Positions 38,083 to 48,082 of a stretch of DNA of 64,000 bases are shown here, one piece after another. Under the pieces are notes generated by a model. That model saw only the letters and a program-made list of their open reading frames with translations, searched no databases and had not been told where the DNA came from. Origin of the DNA: Prorocentrum cordatum (lineage: Eukaryota > Sar > Dinophyceae > Prorocentrales > Prorocentraceae); contig CAUYUJ010015754.1 of the NCBI GenBank assembly GCA_963575745.1, positions 169,573-233,572 of the forward strand. Direction: 5' to 3'. The stretch's first letter is position 1. Every line of letters begins with the position of its first letter. The position numbers were made by a program, and so were the translations under genes.

Positions 38083-40329
38083 ATGACAGTGTATTTTGCT
38101 GCTGAGGCTCGATCCGAGGTGCTTGCGGCCAGTTCTGTCCAGTCGTGCGCCTCTTCCGTCGTCCCGGAAGACCATGCAGTCCACGCAGGGAAGCGTACGC
38201 TGCCGAGACCCTCCGTGACCGAGTCCGTTCCGTTTAGCAGCAGCGACGCAGACCAGTCGGCAAGAGCCGATGCCGTTCTGCAGGGAGTGGGCAGCACTAG
38301 CCCAGCCGAGAATCAGATACCCGCAGCCAGCTCTGTCCACCCGCACGCGCCGTCCTCTCTGCCGGAAAGCCGCACCGCGCAGCCAGAGCAGCTGGCGGCG
38401 GCGTCCATCGTCGACGGATCGGCCTCATCGAGATGCAGTTTTTCAATGTCGCCCTCACCGATTGCTGTGTTGCCAGAAATTAGCAGGGGCCTGGGTGAAT
38501 CCGAGGTGCCCCCCCCGACGAGCTCCATCCAGTCGTCCTCGCCAGAGGGCGCCGCCACCCTGGCGGAGCAGCCGGCTGCGCCGCCCTCGATGGCCGCAGC
38601 GGCCCCATCGAGAAGCAGCGAGGCGGACCGCTTGACAATGCAGTCTTCGGCAGCCAACGTTACCGAGTGCGCAGGGGTCAGCAAGAGCTTGGGCGGGCCT
38701 GATGTGTGCGCAGCGAGCTCCACGCAGTCGCGCTCGCCATGGGTTGCCGCCATCCCGGCGGAAATGCTGGCCAGAACGAGCGTGAGTGATTACGAGCTGC
38801 CCGCGGCGAGCTCCGTCCAGTCGGGATCGCTCGAGTTTGCCGCCATCCCAGCGGAACGGCTGGTTGGCCAGGGCTGGGGTGGATCCGAGGTGCCCGCGGC
38901 CAGCTCCATCCAGTCGTCCTCACCAGAGGTGGCCGCCACGCTGAGGGATCGGCCGTTGGTGGAGCCCCTAGCGACCGAAGCGATCGCGTCTGGAAGCAGA
39001 GAGACCATGCCGTCCATGCCGTCTTCGGTGTCCAACGCCGCCCTGACAGCAAAGGTGAGCAAGAGCCTGGCCGGATCCGAGCTGCCCGCGACGAGCTCCG
39101 TCCAGTCGGGATCGCTCGAGTTTGCCGCCATCCCAGCGGAACGGCTGGTTGGCCAGGGCTGGGGTGGATCCGAGGTGCCCGCGGCCAGCTCCATCCAGTC
39201 GTGCTCACCAGAGGTGGCCGCCACGCTGAGGGATCGGCCGTTGGTGGAGCCCCTAGCGACCGAAGCGATCGCGTCTGGAAGCAGAGAGACCATGCCGTCC
39301 ATGCCGTCTTCGGTGTCCAACGCCGCCCTGACAGCAAAGGTGAGCAAGAGCCTGGCCGGATCCGAGCTGCCCGCGACGAGCTCCGTCCAGTCGGGATCGC
39401 TCGAGTTTGCCGCCATCCCAGCGGAACGGCTGGTTGGCCAGGGCTGGGGTGGATCCGAGGTGCCCGCGGCCAGCTCCATCCAGTCGTGCTCACCAGAGGT
39501 GGCCGCCACGCTGAGGGATCGGCCGTTGGTGGAGCCCCTAGCGACCGAAGCGATCGCGTCTGGAAGCAGAGAGACCATGCCGTCCATGCCGTCTTCGGTG
39601 TCCAACCGCCCTGACAGCAAAGGTGAGCAAGAGCCTGGCCGGATCCGAGCTGCCCGCGACGAGCTCCGTCCAGTCGGGATCGCTCGAGTTTGCCGCCCAG
39701 CGGAACGGCTGGTTGGCCAGGGCTGGGGTGGATCCGAGGTGCCCGCGGCCAGCTCCATCCAGTCGTCCTCACCAGAGGTGGCCGCCACGCTGAGGGATCG
39801 GCCGTTGGTGGAGCCCCTAGCGACCGAAGCGATCGCGTCTGGAAGCAGAGAGACCATGCCGTCCATGCCGTCTTCGGTGTCCAACGCCGCCCTGACAGCA
39901 AGGGTGAGCAAGAGCCTGGCCGGATCCGAGCTGCCCGCGGCGAGCTCCGTCCAGTCGGGATCGCTCGAGTTTGCCGCCATCCCAGCGGAACGGCTGGTTG
40001 GCCAGGGCTGGGGTGGATCCGAGGTGCCCGCGGCCAGCTCCATCCAGTCGTCCTCACCAGAGGTGGCCGCCACGCTGAGGGATCGGCCGTTGGTGGAGCC
40101 CCTAGCGACCGAAGCGATCGCGTCTGGAAGCAGAGAGACCATGCCGTCCATGCCGTCTTCGGTGTCCAACGCCGCCCTGACAGCAAGGGTGAGCAAGAGC
40201 CTGGCCGGATCCGAGCTGCCCGCGGCCAGCTCAGTCCAGTCGTGCTCGCCCGCCCACCTCGCGCGGCCGGCTGCGGCGCCCCTCGTGCCCGAGGGGGCCC
40301 CGCAGGAAGAGGGCGAGGCAGTCGAATAA
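38083..40329 (+). CDS. Repeat-containing ORF, Ser/Ala/Pro-rich, function unknown
   Basis: An ATG at 38,083 opens a 748-codon frame to TAA at 40,327. The first 230 residues contain diverged copies of a 20-residue motif around ASSVQS/ASSIQS followed by xSPEVAAxxAExL. The rest is five near-identical 95-residue units with PAERLVGQGWGGSEVP and METMPSMPSS-like blocks. One unit carries a 2-base and then a 4-base deletion that cancel, leaving 30 out-of-frame residues. Both strands are open through the repeats, because the period is a multiple of three, so openness alone is weak evidence. Openness of the diverged N-terminal part supports this strand. No signal peptide, membrane segment or known domain is seen. 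Confidence 0.45.
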   Translation: MTVYFAAEARSEVLAASSVQSCASSVVPEDHAVHAGKRTLPRPSVTESVPFSSSDADQSARADAVLQGVGSTSPAENQIPAASSVHPHAPSSLPESRTAQPEQLAAASIVDGSASSRCSFSMSPSPIAVLPEISRGLGESEVPPPTSSIQSSSPEGAATLAEQPAAPPSMAAAAPSRSSEADRLTMQSSAANVTECAGVSKSLGGPDVCAASSTQSRSPWVAAIPAEMLARTSVSDYELPAASSVQSGSLEFAAIPAERLVGQGWGGSEVPAASSIQSSSPEVAATLRDRPLVEPLATEAIASGSRETMPSMPSSVSNAALTAKVSKSLAGSELPATSSVQSGSLEFAAIPAERLVGQGWGGSEVPAASSIQSCSPEVAATLRDRPLVEPLATEAIASGSRETMPSMPSSVSNAALTAKVSKSLAGSELPATSSVQSGSLEFAAIPAERLVGQGWGGSEVPAASSIQSCSPEVAATLRDRPLVEPLATEAIASGSRETMPSMPSSVSNRPDSKGEQEPGRIRAARDELRPVGIARVCRPAERLVGQGWGGSEVPAASSIQSSSPEVAATLRDRPLVEPLATEAIASGSRETMPSMPSSVSNAALTARVSKSLAGSELPAASSVQSGSLEFAAIPAERLVGQGWGGSEVPAASSIQSSSPEVAATLRDRPLVEPLATEAIASGSRETMPSMPSSVSNAALTARVSKSLAGSELPAASSVQSCSPAHLARPAAAPLVPEGAPQEEGEAVE
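38796..40235 (+). repeat. Five 285-bp tandem units
   Basis: The word AAAGGTGAGC (AAGGGTGAGC in later units) recurs at 39,051, 39,336, 39,619, 39,900 and 40,185. Spacings are 285, 283, 281 and 285; the two short ones reflect the paired deletions. The units are almost identical. Confidence 0.95.
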
Positions 40330-40350
40330 CGCAAAACTGCACAAACATAT

Positions 40351-40551
40351 TTGGGGACGGCAAAGAGGGGGTGATGACTAGGGGGTGTGGATATCATGGC
40401 GGGGGCCACAATATCCAGATATCTCCCCAGATTTCATGGCGCCTCGTCTTATTTCAGGGCGTCCCCGCCCCCCATCTGGGCCGCGCACATGCCGTCGGTC
40501 GTGATTTGCGCCCCCCCCTCTTGGACGCCCCCCTCTTGGCCGCCCCCGAAT
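40351..40551 (+). mobile_element. Family J TIR element, copy 4
   Basis: TTGGGGACGGCAAAGAGGGG at the left and CCTCTTGGCCGCCCCCGAA at the right. Begins 21 bases after the stop of the repeat ORF. Confidence 0.82.
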
Positions 40552-40557
40552 AATTTC

Positions 40558-40700
40558 TCTGAGGTCCGCGCGGATTTCTTGGATCTTCGCTGAGCCCCCC
40601 TGGCGGCGCTTCTGGCGCCTCCCCTGGCGCGCTCCGCGCGCCAGGGAGGTCCGTCGCCGATCCGAGAAGTCCGCGCGGACCCTGGAGCCACGAAGTTTAT
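40558..40700 (+). mobile_element. Family C hairpin element, copy 11, followed by a splice-acceptor-like tract
   Basis: GAGGTCCGCGCGGATTTCTT and AAGTCCGCGCGGACCCTG are the arms. Then GTTTATGTAGC and CTTGCTCTTCTCAG precede an exon-like stretch (40,723-40,825, starting ADHLILTLSTDAFATPAP). Confidence 0.85.
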
Positions 40701-40832
40701 GTAGCTTTTTCTTGCTCTTCTCAGGCAGACCACCTGATCTTGACCCTGTCGACCGACGCCTTCGCCACGCCGGCGCCCAGCTCCGTCCGGACGAGCCACG
40801 TCTCGCGCTCCCACGCGGACTTGCTGGTGCTC

Positions 40833-40972
40833 AGGAGGGGCAAAACACACACAGACACAATTGATAGTCGGTTCCCAGGAAAATAGAGCAAGATATGGGA
40901 AGTGGGGGGGGAAGACACAAACCCAGAAAGTATTGGAACATATGGGGAATCTGGTTATTTGTGTGTATTTAT
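40833..40972 (+). mobile_element. Family O TIR element, copy 2
   Basis: GGGGCAAAACACACACAGAC and GTTATTTGTGTGTATTTATC; the interior AAAGTATTGGAACATATGGG aligns with copy 1. Both O copies lie just right of a family C element. Confidence 0.72.
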
Positions 40973-41214
40973 CCGTAAGGGCTTCGCCCCCTGCCGCCGG
41001 CCCCCTCTCTCGGAGAATGGGCCATGGAAGAGCTAAGTCATGAGGCTTTGGCGCTGTCGTGCAGCAGTATCGGAACTTCATGCGAGGCCGATTCGCAATC
41101 GGCAAAACCAACTGATCACAAGAGGGGTTACCACACAGGGCGATTGGTAAGACGTGTATGGTTTACGAGCTTGGTTACCACACCTTGGGATTAAAGGGCC
41201 AGCAAATCCCGTAT

Positions 41215-41620
41215 GTTTTTGCACCCTGACCCCGCGGATATGCGTGAGGGGTGGCACCGAATTTCAGAAATGTGGCAAATCCCTTGTGTTTTTGGACCCT
41301 GACCCCGCGGATCTGCGTGAGGGGTGGCACCGAATTTCAGAAATGTGGCAAATCCCTTGTGTTTTTGGACCCTGACCCCGCGGATCTGCGTGAGGGGTGG
41401 CACCGAATTTCAGAAATGTGGCAAATCCCTTGTGTTTTTGGACCCTGACCCCGCGGATCTGCGTGAGGGGTGGCACCGAATTTCAGAAATGTGGCAAATC
41501 CCTTGTGTTTTTGGACCCTGACCCCGCGGATCTGCGTGAGGGGTGGCACCGAATTTCAGAAATGTGGCAAATCCCCTGTGTTTTTGGACCCTGACCCCGC
41601 GGATCTGCGTGAGGGGTGTC
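41215..41620. repeat. 73-bp tandem array, about 5.6 units
   Basis: Units of exactly 73 bases starting at 41,215, 41,289, 41,362, 41,435, 41,508 and 41,581, containing GGACCCTGACCCCGCGGATC and GTGGCACCGAATTTCAGAAA. Nearly identical. Short ORFs simply follow the repeat. Confidence 0.96.
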
Positions 41621-41639
41621 GATTTCGAGCCCCCCCAGC

Positions 41640-42014
41640 AATTCAGACAACGCGCCCAGGGGGTGCTAAAAATCCCGTTTGGGCCTCCCCCCCCCTCGCG
41701 CGGTCAATCAACTAGTTACAGTAACCAGCAAGAAGCAGAACTGTAACACTGGAAACTACAAGCTACAACTGGTACTGGAAACTGCGAACCCGTGCCTCGC
41801 AGCCTGGTGGCCCCACAAGGGGGCCGGCGGATTTGTGTGTCCCAGTTCTGTGTATTTATTTGTGTGTCCCAGTTCCCCTCCAGGTGTCTGCGTGCCTGCT
41901 GGCGGACTCGGGCCTCGGCTGCAGCTCGCGCGGCTCCAGCGCCGGAGGCGAGGAGCAAGCAGCTCACGAGGGGAGCAGATGCCGATGACGAGCATTTTTG
42001 CATTTTTTCCCGAC
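41640..42014. other. No gene assigned
   Basis: Repeats ATTTGTGTGTCCCAGTTC twice near 41,830-41,875. Remaining sequence shows nothing recognisable. Confidence 0.45.
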
Positions 42015-42180
42015 TCCTTCGAATCAGAACAAAACATCAGGGCGGCGCCTTTTTCTGCAATTTTCGGCCTGGGGGGGGCCCCTGCCCAGCCTCGGGGGCG
42101 TCAGACAAAAGCTCAGGACGGAAAGCCAGGCCAGGGGAAGGGCTTGTAGAGACCTCTGGGGGTCGGCGCCATGAAAAAGT
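42015..42180 (+). mobile_element. Family D element, degraded copy
   Basis: AATTTTCGGCCTGGGGGGGG and GCTCAGGACGGAAAGCCAGG correspond to the D core. Confidence 0.6.
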
Positions 42181-42224
42181 CATGAAAACGGGGGTCAGGG
42201 GTCATTCCCTGTCGATTACTTCTC

Positions 42225-42735
42225 CCCCTACTCCCCCTCCCCCTCCTCCCCCCCCTCTCCTTCTCCTCCTCCTCCTCCTCTTCCTCCCCCTCCTCCTCCT
42301 CCTCCTCCTCCTCCTCCTTCTCCTCCTCCTCCTCCTCCTCTCCCTCTTCCTCCTCCTCCTTCTCCTCCTCCTCCTCCTCCTCCTCCTCTTCCTCCTTCTC
42401 CTCCTCCTCCTCCTCCTCCTCCTTCTCCAGCGTTGAGTGCAGTGGGACCGATGGACGCATGAGGTACTGGCGCTCCTCCTCCTCCTCCTCCTCTTCCTCT
42501 TCCTTTTCCTTTCCCGTTCCCTTTTCCTTTTCATTTTCTTGGTTCTTTTTGTGCTGATTATCCTCCTCCTCCTCCTCCTCGTCCTCGTCCTGGTCCTCCT
42601 CCTCCTCCTCCTCCTCTTCGTCCTGGTCCTCCTCCTCCTCCTCCTCTTCCTTCTCCCCCTCCCCCTCCCCCTCCCCCTCCCCCTCCCTCCTCCTCCTCCT
42701 CCTCCTCCTCCTCCTCCTCCTCCTCCTCCTCCTCC
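42225..42735. repeat. Half-kilobase TCC/CTT array, interrupted near 42,430
   Basis: Pyrimidine-only runs on the plus strand broken by about 45 bases of mixed sequence (42,428-42,472) and a TTCATTTTC patch. ORFs encode Leu or Glu/Arg runs only. Confidence 0.95.
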
Positions 42736-42894
42736 CAGCACGAAACGTGATGTGGCCAAGAGGGGGGAGCGTGGGGCCGGTCACGGGCGTTATCAGGAAT
42801 GATACGAAACACGGGCTCATACCGCCACCCTTCCCTCTTCATTACGGCTGGATCCGCGTCGAACTCCAGGAGATGTCCACGCAGTAGCGGTAGC

Positions 42895-43075
42895 GGTATG
42901 CCCCAAAACGGCATAGTCGGGCGTTGGTGGGACGAGGATGCATCCGTTCCAGCACGTCCCGGGACGCTCTCAGAGCGTGCCGGAACGCTTCGAGAAGGCC
43001 GCGGGGGCCCGAGACGTCCTCCAGAACCGCCAGATCTCAGAGACTCTCGAACTATCCTCGCCCGTTTTTTTTTTT
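42895..43075 (+). mobile_element. Family M element, copy 3
   Basis: GGACGAGGATGCATCCGTTC, GTGCCGGAACGCTTCGAGAA and CAGATCTCAGAGACTCTCGA match copy 2. A family C fragment (GCGGTCCGCGCGGATCTCC) follows at 43,119. Confidence 0.65.
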
Positions 43076-43283
43076 GTTCCCTTGGTCCTGGCTCGGCCCC
43101 ACACGAGCGTGCACTCCCAGCGGTCCGCGCGGATCTCCGGGGGCCGGCGGTGAGCCCCCCTCCGGCTGGGCGCCGCGTGAGGGGGGGGGGGTCATCAATG
43201 GGGGGGCGGCGAGCGTGGTCCGATAAGGTACCCAAACGGTACCTAAACGAGCCCCCTGGGGCTCTGGAGGGGCCCGAAAGGTC

Positions 43284-43500
43284 AGAGCCCCGAATCATCA
43301 GGGGTAACTCGGGTCAGGGATAACTCGGGTCCGTTTTTCGGGAATCCAAACCCGAGTTACCCCGGACCCGAGTTACCCCGGATAACTCGGGCGTCCAGAG
43401 CCCCACATCATCAGGGGTAACTCGGGTCAGGGCTAACTCGGGTTCGCTTTTCGGGATTCCGAACCCGAGTTACCCCGGATAAGTCGGGCGCCCAAAAAGG
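43284..43500. repeat. Two tandem copies of a palindrome-rich unit (TAACTCGGGT)
   Basis: Each unit has CATCAGGGGTAACTCGGGTC, a spacer with TTTTCGGGA and the inverted AACCCGAGTTACCCC. Units start near 43,289 and 43,408. Confidence 0.85.
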
Positions 43501-43754
43501 GGCACGAAAGGGGACCTTTTCTGACCCCCCCATTTGTGACCCCCCCATCAAGCCACGCCCAATCCTGGCGCGCGAGGCGCTCCAGGGGTGGCCAGCGGCC
43601 GGGGTCGCGGCCAGCCGGGGGGCTCCGCGGCAAGCCGTGGCGAGGCGTGCTGGCTGGCCTGTGGGCCCACCGGAGAAGTGTTCGGAGAGCTTCTGTTTGG
43701 GGTCTGCACGAAGGGTTCTTGGAGCATTCCTGGCTCAGACTGTTGTCTTGCGGG

Positions 43755-43945
43755 CAATGTCTTTATCCACATCCGGTGCGTCTTGGAGTTTCGGACTCTC
43801 TCCCCAAGAAGCATGAGGCGCACTGGGTATGGATCAGAATCTGCCTCCAAGAGGCCCAACTTTTATCCATATCCAGTGCGCCTCGGCCTTGCGGCGCCCC
43901 TTCCAAGAAAGTCCAAGACGCACTGGATACCGATATAGATACTGC
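43755..43945. repeat. Two tandem inverted-repeat units (TTTATCCAYATCCRGTGCG)
   Basis: TTTATCCACATCCGGTGCGT and TTTATCCATATCCAGTGCGC each have a downstream inverted partner (GCGCACTGGGTATGGAT and GACGCACTGGATACCGAT). Confidence 0.8.
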
Positions 43946-44086
43946 CCGCATGTCTTTTCCATGCTAAAGCAGCATCGGCTTCATGCTCCGAGAACGTTGT
44001 TTTCGTTCTTAGAAGATGTGTTGGTTCCAAGGGCATGTCATGGTAGGCCTATGGGATGCCGGGACGGTCGGCCCCTACGCAGCAGC

Positions 44087-44420
44087 GACGATCCAAGAAA
44101 TCCGCGCGGGCCTCCGAAAGTCCATCCCGGGCATTCGTCGTCGTGATGTTCTTTTCACAGCGTGGCTCCCAGAGGTGCGGAACCCTTTCATTCCGAGCCG
44201 TTTCTTAACGGCCACTGGGCTTGGCGAGGGCCCCTGGAGGCCGGAAGTGGCCAGAAACCTTCCGTCGCGATTTTGTTCACGGTGCGAGGTTGACTGGGCG
44301 CCCTGGGATCCAACGTTGCGAGACGTGGTTACGTGGCGTCGAGACATCTTTCTGCAGTACTCTTCGAGCCGGATCGGCCTGTGATAGTTTCGAGGTCCAA
44401 AGCTGGGCGAAGTTGCCGGA
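44087..44420 (-). mobile_element. Family C and D fragments and an unassigned repeat end
   Basis: GATCCAAGAAATCCGCGCGG (44,090) is a half of family C. About 44,168-44,325 is a family D copy in reverse orientation ending CTGGGATCCAACGTTG. TTCGAGCCGGATCGGCCTG (44,365) matches 15.3 and 63.9 kb. Confidence 0.6.
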
Positions 44421-44574
44421 TGTGAACCACTTGCCACGCCCAGATTTGTCATGCACGTTTTTGTTTTTCCTCCTGGGGAGGCCCATGCCGATGGTGCTCC
44501 TCCCTGGACCTCTCCCGGTGTGCGCTCTGACTCGAATGTCGAGGCGACTCCCCCGTGTCCTCTAGGGCCTGGAG

Positions 44575-44850
44575 GAGGGAGGAGAAGGAGGAGGAGGAGG
44601 AGGAAGAGGAGGAGGAGGAGGAGGAGGAGGAGGAGGAGGAGGCGGAGGAGGAGGAGGAGGAGGAGGAGGAGGCGGCGGAGGCGGAGGCGGAGGCGGAGGC
44701 GGAGGCGGAGGCGGAGGCGGAGGCGGAGGCGGAGGCGGAGGCGGAGGCGGAGGCGGAGGCGGAGGCGGAGGCGGAGGCGGAGGCGGAGGCGGAGGCGGAG
44801 GCGGAGGCGGAGGCGGAGGCGGAGGCGGAGGCGGAGGCGGAGGCGGAGGC
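44575..44850. repeat. GGA array running into a (GAGGCG)n array
   Basis: About 95 bases of GGA then about 30 units of GAGGCG. The right flank GGACCCAGAGGGTCCTAGGA followed by TCGATAGATCC is the inverted counterpart of the left flank of the array at 60.6 kb. Confidence 0.95.
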
Positions 44851-44880
44851 GGACCCAGAGGGTCCTAGGATCTTATCGAT

Positions 44881-45171
44881 AGATCCTGATCGCTAAGAAC
44901 ACGCGTTGATAGATCCCGTTCGTGTAGGATCTATCCATCATCATCACAGGCTCATGGCGCGCTCGTTTTTGACGACTGCCTATGGGAAAACCGTCACCCG
45001 TTGGAAAACAAAGGCGGGATGGGTAGGATTACAGTTGTGATGTGGGCGCGGTTTCCCATTCTTCATCGGTTCTTTATCGCCAGCCTCGCGTTCTGCCTTT
45101 CCCAGGCGGGCTCATCCTCCCTTCGCCGATCCGCCGTCTGGGTCGTGGGTGGGGGCCAAGACGAAGATCCC
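44881..45171. other. No gene recognised
   Basis: Left end has GATAGATCC and AGGATCTATCC in inverted positions. Nothing else notable. Confidence 0.45.
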
Positions 45172-45220
45172 CCCAGCGTGGGACTCATTGCGCCGCGTGC
45201 GCAATGAGTCCCACGCTGGG
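45172..45220. repeat. Perfect 21-bp inverted repeat with 7-base loop
   Basis: CCCAGCGTGGGACTCATTGC(G), loop CCGCGTG, then the exact complement. A GAC/GAT-rich stretch follows (45,240-45,310), open as poly-Asp in one plus frame. Confidence 0.95.
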
Positions 45221-45612
45221 CCGCCGTCGTGGAAGCTCACTGACGACGACGACGACGATGACGACAACGATGACGGCGACGACGTCGTCGACGACGACGA
45301 CGATGGAGGCGGCGAAAAACAGCGACGTCGACCGCTCTTGAGGCAAGGGGGGGGAGGGGGAAAGGAATGAGGGAGGGGGTCCTAGGTTTTCAGATCCTTT
45401 GGGGTTCCTGTAAGTCCGTAGAATTCGTTGGAATATAAAAGGATTAGGTAAGCAGGAGGATCATGAGAAAGGGGGGGGCTTCCTATACATTCTTATAAGT
45501 TTTCCTGGAATCCCCCAAACGTTTCCGAAGGTTCCCCAAGCCCCATCTTCCCCCTTCTCCTCCCCCGCAGCCGTGTAGGCTTAGGTTGTCCAGCTTACAT
45601 AAGCCGACGACC

Positions 45613-48082
45613 ATGGTCATTGGGGGGACGGGGCGCAAGTCGCTCCTCGGGGGCGATGCCGTTGCAGAGCCAGTGGCAGCGGCAATCGAGTTGTTTGTTA
45701 TAGACCAGAACTCCGTGGCTTACGATCCGCAGTTGGATGACCCGCCAGACACCGACCAACTGATCAAGCACAAACAACTGATCAACGAGATTCGCAAGGT
45801 GCCTTGGCTTAAGGGTGGGGCGGGGGAGCCGGAGGAGGTACAGGAGATGGGGAGGATATGAATAAATAAAAAACAAATGAAACCGCAGACGAGGCGCACG
45901 ACTCACCCGAGGACGAGGCAGGAGTGAGGGAGGGGACAGACCGGCTCATTCGAGGGTGGTGAACCGTTTGGTCCCCTCTCTCCCTCCCTCTTGCCTCGTC
46001 CTCGGGTGAGTCGTTCGGTCCCCTCCCCCCTTCCCCTTATCTTCTTTTCTCTCCCTCCCCGTTTTCCTCCTCATCGTATGTAGTTTGCTGATTTTGATAT
46101 CCCGCGCGAGCCAGGTTACCAACCAGATGGCGTACAGCGAGCTCCTCAAAATCCTCGAGCAGCACGCCAGCGACAAGGAGAAAGTCTGGCGGCTGAAGTC
46201 CGAGGCGAGGAGCTGGGCGACGGAGACTACCAGGATGATCCAACCAGGCTGCCGCCTATCCGACGCCCATACCACCACTCTAGAACGTTAGAGCTCCAGG
46301 GCCCCCCACCCATAAACATTAGCAAGCGTCGCATCAGTCCGATTTGTCTTCCTTGTGACCCGAGTCGATCGGGCAGCGTTTCAGAGCTATGCTTCGACAC
46401 GTCGACCAGACCTTTATCAAATGCAGGTCTTTGTTTTACAGCTTTTTACTTGTACTGCGCAAGGAATAGTTGCACGGAGGGTGGGGAGGGAGCATGAGGA
46501 TAGGGACACGCAGACACAATCTCCTTTATCGATGCCAGGCGACGGTTGTATTTGAGAGGTCAGGTGTGACTTCTGCAGCCTCCTCGCCCGTCCCCCCTTC
46601 TCCACCTTTACCTTCGCTGTTATCTCAGCTTCCTCGGCAAATGCATAGAACATTTGCTTCCAGGGACGGCCGCCAGATTCCAGAGTGGCTTTCTGGGTTC
46701 CACATGCGGGACAAGGACACAGGGCCTAAATCGGCTGGGGCACAAGTCCAATGCACGACGGGAGGAGGGAGATGGAGGAGCAAGAGGATGAGTGGAAGGG
46801 AGGAGAAGGGAGGAGGACGGTGGAGGAAGAGGGAGGGATCAGAAGTAGAAGCAAACCAGAGGATATGGACAAGCGCGAGGCCGATGCCAAGTACACCTTC
46901 AAATACGACCGCCAGCAGAAGGCGCGATCGGGGTAACCCCGCCCGATCTCGTGCACAGACCTTGGCATATTGGGGCACAGTGATCATGGGGGTGGGCATA
47001 GGCGTAGAGGAGGAGAGGGAGCAGGAGGAGGAGCAACAGCAGCAGGGGTGGAGGAGAAGGGAAGGAGACGAGGAAGGGATGTAGGGAAGATGAGCAGACA
47101 GAGGGGGAGGGGGCATGAGGATGAGAAGAAGCAGCCGACCCCCCAAGGCTGCGTACCGCACCGAGATCGACAACCCCAAGAAGGTGGACTGGTCACTACC
47201 CCTCAAGCCCGTGAAAGCCCACCCGAATAAGGAGATGATCGCGCGGTGGTCCGACGGATGCGAGTGGAAGATACCTGGACTCACGAACCAGGAGTGGATC
47301 GACGAGCACGGCACCGCCAGCAGTGGGGGCAAGGGCGCTGCTAAAGTGTTCGAGGGGGTGCTCAAAGCCGACAACAACGTGAGAGTGTGGGTGGACCACT
47401 TCAGCAGGCATGGCCAGGACCATGTGGCCATGTGGGAGCAAAAAGTCACAGAAAAAAAGGCCTCAAGTGCCAACTCATCTACTACAGCTACCTCCCTGAT
47501 CCAGATGACCTGTTCAAAGACTTCGGCAAGCGATACTGCGCGGGGAAACTGACAAAGGAGAAGATGGAGGAGGAGAAGAGGGACTACATCACCAAGCACG
47601 CCCCGAAGAAGGAGAGTGTACCAGTAAAAAAACGGCCTGCAGCTGCGTCTCGAGATGACGCCGAGCGAGACGCCAAGACGGCCAAGATGGGCAACAACAA
47701 GACGGCCATCGATACCAAGGACCCGAAGCTGAAGCAGCCTGAGGAGGCAGCCGAGGAGAAGAAAGCCGAGGAGGAGGAGGAGGAGGAGGAGGAGGAAGAG
47801 GAGGGAGCCGAGGTGCCCGTCCTGAGGAGGCCCGCTGCAGCAAAGGGCCTCGGCGTGGGCAAGAGGACTGCGGCAGCGGGGAAGGCAGCCCTCGCCCAGG
47901 CCGAGGTGGGCGGCGGCGGCGGTGCTGCGGCTGCAGGCGTCAGCGGGGGCTCCCCAGCGAAGGGCGACAGCAACAGGAAGCAGGAGCCAACGGCGACGGC
48001 GACGACACCAGCGCAGCCCGTAGCCCCACCGCCCAGGGCGGACTTTGGCGATATGGACGATATCGGCGACGGGTTCGACTGA
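45613..48082 (+). CDS. Multi-exon gene, product unknown (KRPAA-type C-terminus)
   Basis: Exon model: 45,613-45,798 (ends AAG|GTGCCT, phase 0); 46,115 onward (after CCAG|GTT; VTNQMAYSELLKILEQHASD, helical, phase 0); an exon ending 46,932 (DKREADAKYTFKYDRQQ, splice GG|GTAACC, phase 2); and 47,135-48,082 (after GCAG|CCGACC), joining in frame as SG-RPPKAAYRTEID. The last exon has a globular part (VDHFSRHGQDHVAMWEQK, then YYSYLPDPDDLFKDFG), then Lys-rich and poly-Glu sequence with KKRPAAA and LRRPAAA, and ends at TGA 48,080. A seven-A run at 47,452-47,458 needs one extra base to keep the frame, so the copy is either frameshifted or carries a sequencing error. The exon 2 to 3 join is unresolved. 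Introns are rich in TCC or GGA. Confidence 0.6.

Noticed and set aside
38678-40409. Two long minus-strand ORFs through the 285-bp repeats as alternative genes
   Set aside because: They are kept open by the repeat period; unlike the plus frame they do not extend through the diverged N-terminal part.
41215-41620. Tandem repeats considered as a CRISPR array
   Set aside because: Units are contiguous with no unique spacers, and the context is eukaryotic.
44451-44896. Poly-Arg and (Glu-Ala)n ORFs in the GAGGCG array
   Set aside because: Pure hexanucleotide translation without flanking coding sequence.
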